12,448 nt of DNA from JAVBSC01 sp031547305 (GTDB taxonomy: Bacteria > Desulfobacterota > Desulfovibrionia > Desulfovibrionales > Desulfovibrionaceae), in contig JAVBSC010000052.1 in NCBI GenBank assembly GCA_031547305.1, forward strand, positions 1 through 12,448, given 5' to 3'. Numbering within the stretch: position 1 is the first letter of the stretch; every line of letters starts with the position of its first letter. A program made the translations under genes and the position numbers. Shown here in pieces: positions 11,609 to 12,448 of this stretch. Under the pieces are notes generated by a model. The model ran no database searches. It saw nothing but the letters and a program-made list of their open reading frames with translations, and was not told the DNA's origin.

Positions 11609-12448
11609 TTACAAGCTTTCCAGGAACCCGCGAATGCGGCGCGCGCCTTCGGCGCATTTTTCCGCACTGACGGCGTAGGAAATACGGGTGTGCCATTCGC
11701 CCGCCGGGCCAAAGTCATCGCCGGGCACGCAGGCCACATGGGCTTCTTCCAGCAGACGCTTGCAGAAGGTGACGGAATCAAGGCCGGTTTCCTTGTGGTC
11801 CAGGAAAACGTAGAAAGCGCCCTCAGGCTCGGCGAATTTGATCTTTGGCGCGCCTTGCAGGATCTCGCAGATGATTTTTCTGCGCTTGTCGAATTCCGCG
11901 CACATGGATTCCACGCAGTCCTGCGGGCCGTTCAGGGCGGCGGCGCCGCCGGCCTGGGCAAAACTGTTCACGCTGAGCATGTAGTTTTGCTGCAACTTGG
12001 CCAGAACGCCCATCAGTTCCGGCGGGCCGGCCACGTATCCCAGGCGCCAGCCGGTCATGGAAAAGGTCTTGGACAGGGAGCCCACCAGGAAAGTGCGGTC
12101 CTTCATGCCCGGTTCTCCGGCCGGAGAATGGTGCTTGGCGTTGGCGAAGATGAAACGATCGTAAGCTTCGTCGCTCAAAACCAACAGATCGTTCTTTTTA
12201 GCGAACTCGCAGATGTCTTCAACTTCCTTCTTGGAAAACACCGAGCCCGTGGGGTTGTTCGGGGAGTTCACGATCAGCAGTTTGGACTTGGGCGTGGCCT
12301 TGGCCCCGGCCCAAAGGTAGCCCGGTTCGGAGAGCACGTAGGGGGAAGCCGTGCAGTGCATCAGGTTGACGCTGGAATAGTAGAGCAGAAAGCCCGGAGT
12401 GGGCACCAGCACTTCGTCGCCGGGGTTGAGCACGGCGTGCATGCACAG
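11609..12448 (-). CDS. Class I/II PLP-dependent aminotransferase (5' end outside window)
   Basis: The C-terminal 279 residues of a fold-type I aminotransferase of the aspartate aminotransferase group. It moves an amino group between an amino acid and a 2-oxo acid using pyridoxal phosphate. Visible are NPGDEVLVPTPGF (about 8-20 of the visible part), NSPNNPTG (substrate/cofactor binding), SDEAYDRF with the Asp and Tyr that contact the cofactor, and SLSKTFSMTGWRLGY with the PLP-binding Lys. The C-terminal HTRISYAVS holds the Arg expected to bind the substrate carboxylate. About 110 N-terminal residues should lie beyond 12448. It precedes the flavoprotein gene in the same direction with a 162-base gap. 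It may supply or consume a 2-oxo acid for the hydroxyacid dehydrogenase downstream. Confidence 0.92.
   Translation of the reverse strand: MCMHAVLNPGDEVLVPTPGFLLYYSSVNLMHCTASPYVLSEPGYLWAGAKATPKSKLLIVNSPNNPTGSVFSKKEVEDICEFAKKNDLLVLSDEAYDRFIFANAKHHSPAGEPGMKDRTFLVGSLSKTFSMTGWRLGYVAGPPELMGVLAKLQQNYMLSVNSFAQAGGAAALNGPQDCVESMCAEFDKRRKIICEILQGAPKIKFAEPEGAFYVFLDHKETGLDSVTFCKRLLEEAHVACVPGDDFGPAGEWHTRISYAVSAEKCAEGARRIRGFLESL

Overview
The window looks like chromosomal DNA from a Desulfovibrio-like member of the Desulfovibrionaceae (moderate confidence). The grounds are moderately GC-rich coding sequence, the zapA - 6S RNA - rny order, a GAF-containing hybrid kinase of a type I associate with this group, and an adenylylsulfate-reductase-like flavoprotein/ferredoxin pair. 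No tRNA, rRNA, CRISPR array, transposase or phage gene was seen.

Left part (1-3061, + strand): housekeeping genes. zapA (cell division) is followed by the 6S RNA gene, an intrinsic terminator, a structured leader and rny (RNase Y) with its own terminator. Next comes tpx (thiol peroxidase), closed by a very long perfect terminator hairpin.

Middle (3062-4650): a Crp/Fnr-type regulator on the - strand with a recognisable promoter. Upstream of it, also on the - strand, is a small basic gene with a strong ribosome binding site. Its reading frame runs straight through an intrinsic terminator, so most of its mRNA should lack a stop codon; that layout is known from the ribosome-rescue gene arfA. A roughly 400-base AT-rich regulatory region follows. 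It holds a large palindrome, a promoter and a long structured leader for the next gene.

Right part (4650-12448): a soluble PAS-PAS-GAF hybrid histidine kinase on the + strand faces a - strand metabolic cluster. In transcription order the cluster is a class I aminotransferase (cut by the window edge), an AprA-like FAD flavoprotein, an AprB-like 2x[4Fe-4S] ferredoxin, an ACMSD-type amidohydrolase/decarboxylase and a D-2-hydroxyacid dehydrogenase with a clear terminator. The enzyme set suggests conversion of an amino or 2-oxo acid with a flavin/iron-sulfur redox step. The substrate cannot be read from the sequence.

The most interesting observation is that the hybrid kinase and the flavoprotein carry the same 5' leader, although they lie about 7 kb apart on opposite strands. 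A core of about 75 bases with two hairpins is roughly 90% identical by hand alignment and ends at the ribosome binding site. A small CATT-GAA-AATG palindrome lies upstream in both. The kinase copy differs by about 145 extra bases between two GGCGGCGG repeats. This suggests a shared cis-regulatory RNA or DNA element that may link the kinase to the metabolic cluster.
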